Source: Siphonodentalium dalli (taxonomy: Eukaryota > Mollusca > Scaphopoda > Gadilida > Siphonodentaliidae). Taken from it: 64,000 nucleotides of DNA. Below the pieces are notes generated by a model that had not been told where the DNA came from, did no database searches, and saw nothing but the letters and a program-made list of their open reading frames with translations. Location: assembly GCA_032622095.1 (NCBI GenBank), contig CP136066.1, positions 201,460,978-201,524,977 on the forward strand, in the 5' to 3' direction. Numbering within the stretch: the stretch's first letter is position 1; every line of letters begins with the position of its first letter. Shown piece by piece: positions 61,531 through 64,000 of this stretch. The position numbers and the translations under genes are program-made.

Positions 61531-62883
61531 TAGTGATGTAACGATACGGGGGTTATCGGTAAAAGCCGATAGCCGATATTTTCAGTAGAATTATCGGCCG
61601 ATCCGATACAGATACCGATAAGTCTTGTACGTGAACCAAACTCCATATCAATTTGTCTTTTAAATTACAAAAGAACCGATATTGCAATAACCTGGTTGCA
61701 AAAAAAGTTTAGTTTACGTTCCCCAAAAACCCTGGCAAAACGATTTAATATTTCGTTGCATTCATAAGATTTCCTCAATATTTGTTTGATTCCGTTATCG
61801 TGCCTTACGGAATCAGTCCATACTAGTAATCCATTTGAGTCAATGACGGCAATTTCAATTTCAATTTGCCAAACTCAATCTTTTTCAGAAGTTGAACTTG
61901 CGTTTAATAACACCTACAATGTCCCGCATAAATTGTTGACATTTTCTCTGCCCATGACAGCAGATACAAATCCCGCCCACAGAGCACTCTGATTGGTTCG
62001 GATGGTTCTATCAAACAAGTTAGTCACCTCCTCCATCTTCAGTCATCGTATACCAGAATGTCAATCAATTTGAAACAAAAGCACTTTAAACACACACACT
62101 TAACTGTTGTTAACACGTGATGTTTCTATATATTGAGGAATAGCGAGTCACGACTGCGGCGACTTTAATGCAAACTGGTCAAGTGACTCGTCTATTTATA
62201 ACACTATGATTTTTAGTTTACTGTGTCATCTGTCAACACGTGGCTTGTTAGTGATTCCTACTCGATGACATCAAATGCATGCAAATAATCGTTTGATCTT
62301 ACCGCCCGGCATCCGCCTTGGGAATATCATAACAATGTGACAACTTACTGTCGCACGTGGTGCAGAATTAATTCCACACCCCCATGAATACATCACTAAA
62401 TGATACCGGTACATCAGTCTGATTCACTCACAGGAAGATTCCATTCTCACGCTAATGCCAGGGGCGTCAGTTATTCGCTTTCAACATGTGCTACTCGGCA
62501 CTCACAAGTAATTTGAATTGTATACAGTTTATGTTTTAACTTTAATTATTAAGCGTACCGAACTACGGTACCTTTGGAAATGTTTATTTGGGTCATGAGT
62601 GTACCAACAGTCTCATGTCGATGTTGTCATCATGATCATGGTATATCACTGTATGTGATGGAGGGCTGACCAGTGCGTAAAATAGTCGCTATTTTTTCTG
62701 GAAATTCCCGTCATTTATTTAATATTAAAGTCGGAATTGGTGTAACAACGTTCACAAAGGACGCGACATGTATCGGTTAACGATATCGGTCGGGAGACTA
62801 AATTTTACCGATACCGATATCTTGCCGATACAACATATATCGGCCCGATCCGATAGCCGATACCGATAATCGGTACATCACTA
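61531..62883. mobile_element. hAT-type element H7 (1353 bp)
   Basis: Termini TAGTGATGTAACGATACGG and complement ATCGGTACATCACTA. The exact 8-bp duplication is CTTCTGGA (61523-61530, 62884-62891). Subterminal CCGATA/TATCGG arrays are present. Interior frames are not recognisable. Confidence 0.92.
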
Positions 62884-62891
62884 CTTCTGGA

Positions 62892-63078
62892 ATATTTCTC
62901 AGATCACTGATCGTGGCATCGATGATTGATTTGTGATGCCCATGGTATGGGAATGCAGATGGCGACACAAAGTCTGACCGATATTTAGTCGGATTTGAAC
63001 CCTCGACCGTGTCGAAGGTGTAGCTCAGAGGTCGGCCCACAAAGTGACAAACCAACTGAGCTATCCGCTCCTCGCAAT
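62892..63078 (-). repeat. tRNA-derived SINE head
   Basis: The minus strand has an A box TAGCTCAGTTGGT (63063-63051) and B box GGTTCAAATCC (63001-62991) behind GGAGCGGA. The acceptor stem does not close, so it is not a working tRNA gene. H7 is inserted just downstream; sequence to 61460 may be the rest of the SINE or its target. Confidence 0.75.
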
Positions 63079-63089
63079 CTGACTTTGGC

Positions 63090-64000
63090 ACATCATTCGG
63101 ATATTTTGTATTCTTAAGTTAACTATCAAAACTTAGATCAGAATCGACTTTGATTCTCTTCACTTCATTCAGTCATTGACCTCAATTCCAATCAAACTGT
63201 TTTTATTTTTTATTTTAATTTTCAAGTCCTGCTCTGCGCTTCTTCGGCTGACAAAGACAGCATCGTTTATATTATAACTGTTTTTAACCTTCGGCTAGAT
63301 CTAATTAAAAGTTATATACATGATAGTTATGTGTGTTATCAAAAGAAAACCTAATCACAGTCTTTATGATGCAAACCTTACACAATCCGCTTGCATCGAA
63401 ATTAGGTAACTCCACAAATATTGTTACACGCATGCGCAGCATTTACTCGAGAAAACTAAAAGCGCGGAATCACAAAAAACGCGGAATAAAAAGATATGGA
63501 CACTAACCGTCCAACTACCGGTCTGTGACACAAGTTTACCTGTGATCAGCCCAGAATTATTTTGTTTGCATTTCACAGTGTTATTTATATGTTTTAAAAA
63601 TTATTTTGAATGAAGGCATAACATCTTGGCAGCTATAATACGTCCGCACTGAGTATTCGGACCTAAAATATCACGGTATGGTCCATATAAATGTCCGTAC
63701 TGAGTAGGCCTACTTAGGGACCTATACTTCAGCGCACTGACAGGCGGCCAGAAATTAGTGCAAATGAACTCATGTATCTCGACGTTTCAAACAATGTATG
63801 ATGTTCTAGGATTACCATATAGGCTACACACGTGTAATATAATATCCTTTGCAAGCATGAAGTTAGTTGTAGGGTTTTCGCCAGTCTGGTAAATATCCAG
63901 ACTCTCATTACTTTCATCTACATCTGAGGACACCGGGATTCTATCTAATTTCAGAGAATGAATGAAGGGGAAATTCCCTTTTTTTTTGGTGAAAACTCAT
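63090..64000. other. Right edge, no gene recognised
   Basis: Contains ACGCATGCGCAGC at 63428-63440, a good NRF-1-like motif, and GCGCGGAATC, both common in broad metazoan promoters. No exon can be tied to it. Confidence 0.3.

Noticed and set aside
62991-63075. Functional tRNA gene
   Set aside because: A and B boxes are good but the acceptor and anticodon arms do not pair; it is a SINE head.

Overview
This window is animal nuclear DNA: AT-rich, intron-rich and packed with small transposons. The two genes keep metazoan architecture. The dispersed repeat at 45.5-48.8 kb, which ends in a CAGGTGAGTTAAAAA-like tail, resembles repeats I know from molluscs. I therefore favour a mollusc such as a bivalve, but the sequence does not prove it.

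GENES. Nearly the whole left 50 kb is one minus-strand gene, BRF1, the TFIIB-related subunit of RNA polymerase III factor TFIIIB. I could place twelve coding exons from the start codon (50280) to 780, and all splice phases agree. They give 494 codons covering the zinc ribbon, both cyclin folds and the start of the C-terminal half. The rest lies left of the window. One intron (43279-41176) is a minor-spliceosome AT-AC intron that leads into a 32-base micro-exon. A second gene, a two-coding-exon BTBD6/BTBD3-type BTB-BACK-PHR protein (34934-38037, plus strand), sits complete inside the 18-kb BRF1 intron 5. From memory, BTBD6 and BRF1 also overlap in human, so this would be a deeply conserved nested pair.

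UNUSUAL STRUCTURES. Two minisatellites have grown out of the 3' splice site plus first coding bases of an exon, one in each gene: 13 decoy acceptors before BRF1 exon 6, and five copies of an acceptor-like site plus ATG at the BTBD6 start. A 2.4-kb inverted repeat (27.6-30.0 kb) carries three arrays of the self-complementary motif GTGCGCAC. Five foldbacks share directly repeated ACTCGT motifs about 32 bp apart, while their inverted arms differ from locus to locus.

TRANSPOSONS. Seven elements of 1.1-2.0 kb have different or related terminal inverted repeats and exact 8-bp target duplications (hAT type); a short hairpin family also has 8-bp duplications. Several TTAA-flanked families (piggyBac type) are present, many built around the same internal palindrome although their termini differ. 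Insertions inside TTAA sites, abutting TTAA elements, TA-flanked foldbacks, one LINE 3' end and a tRNA-derived SINE complete the picture. Several insertions lie 37-63 bp from BRF1 exon borders.

LAYOUT. 1-7 kb: BRF1 exons 12-9 among TTAA elements and a 21-bp minisatellite. 7-17 kb: intron 8 with three hAT elements. 17.6-22.3 kb: exons 8-6. 22.3-40.4 kb: intron 5 with the decoy array, a 35-bp minisatellite, the giant inverted repeat and nested BTBD6. 40.4-50.3 kb: exons 5-1. 50.3-64 kb: upstream region, transposons only; I found no certain gene there.
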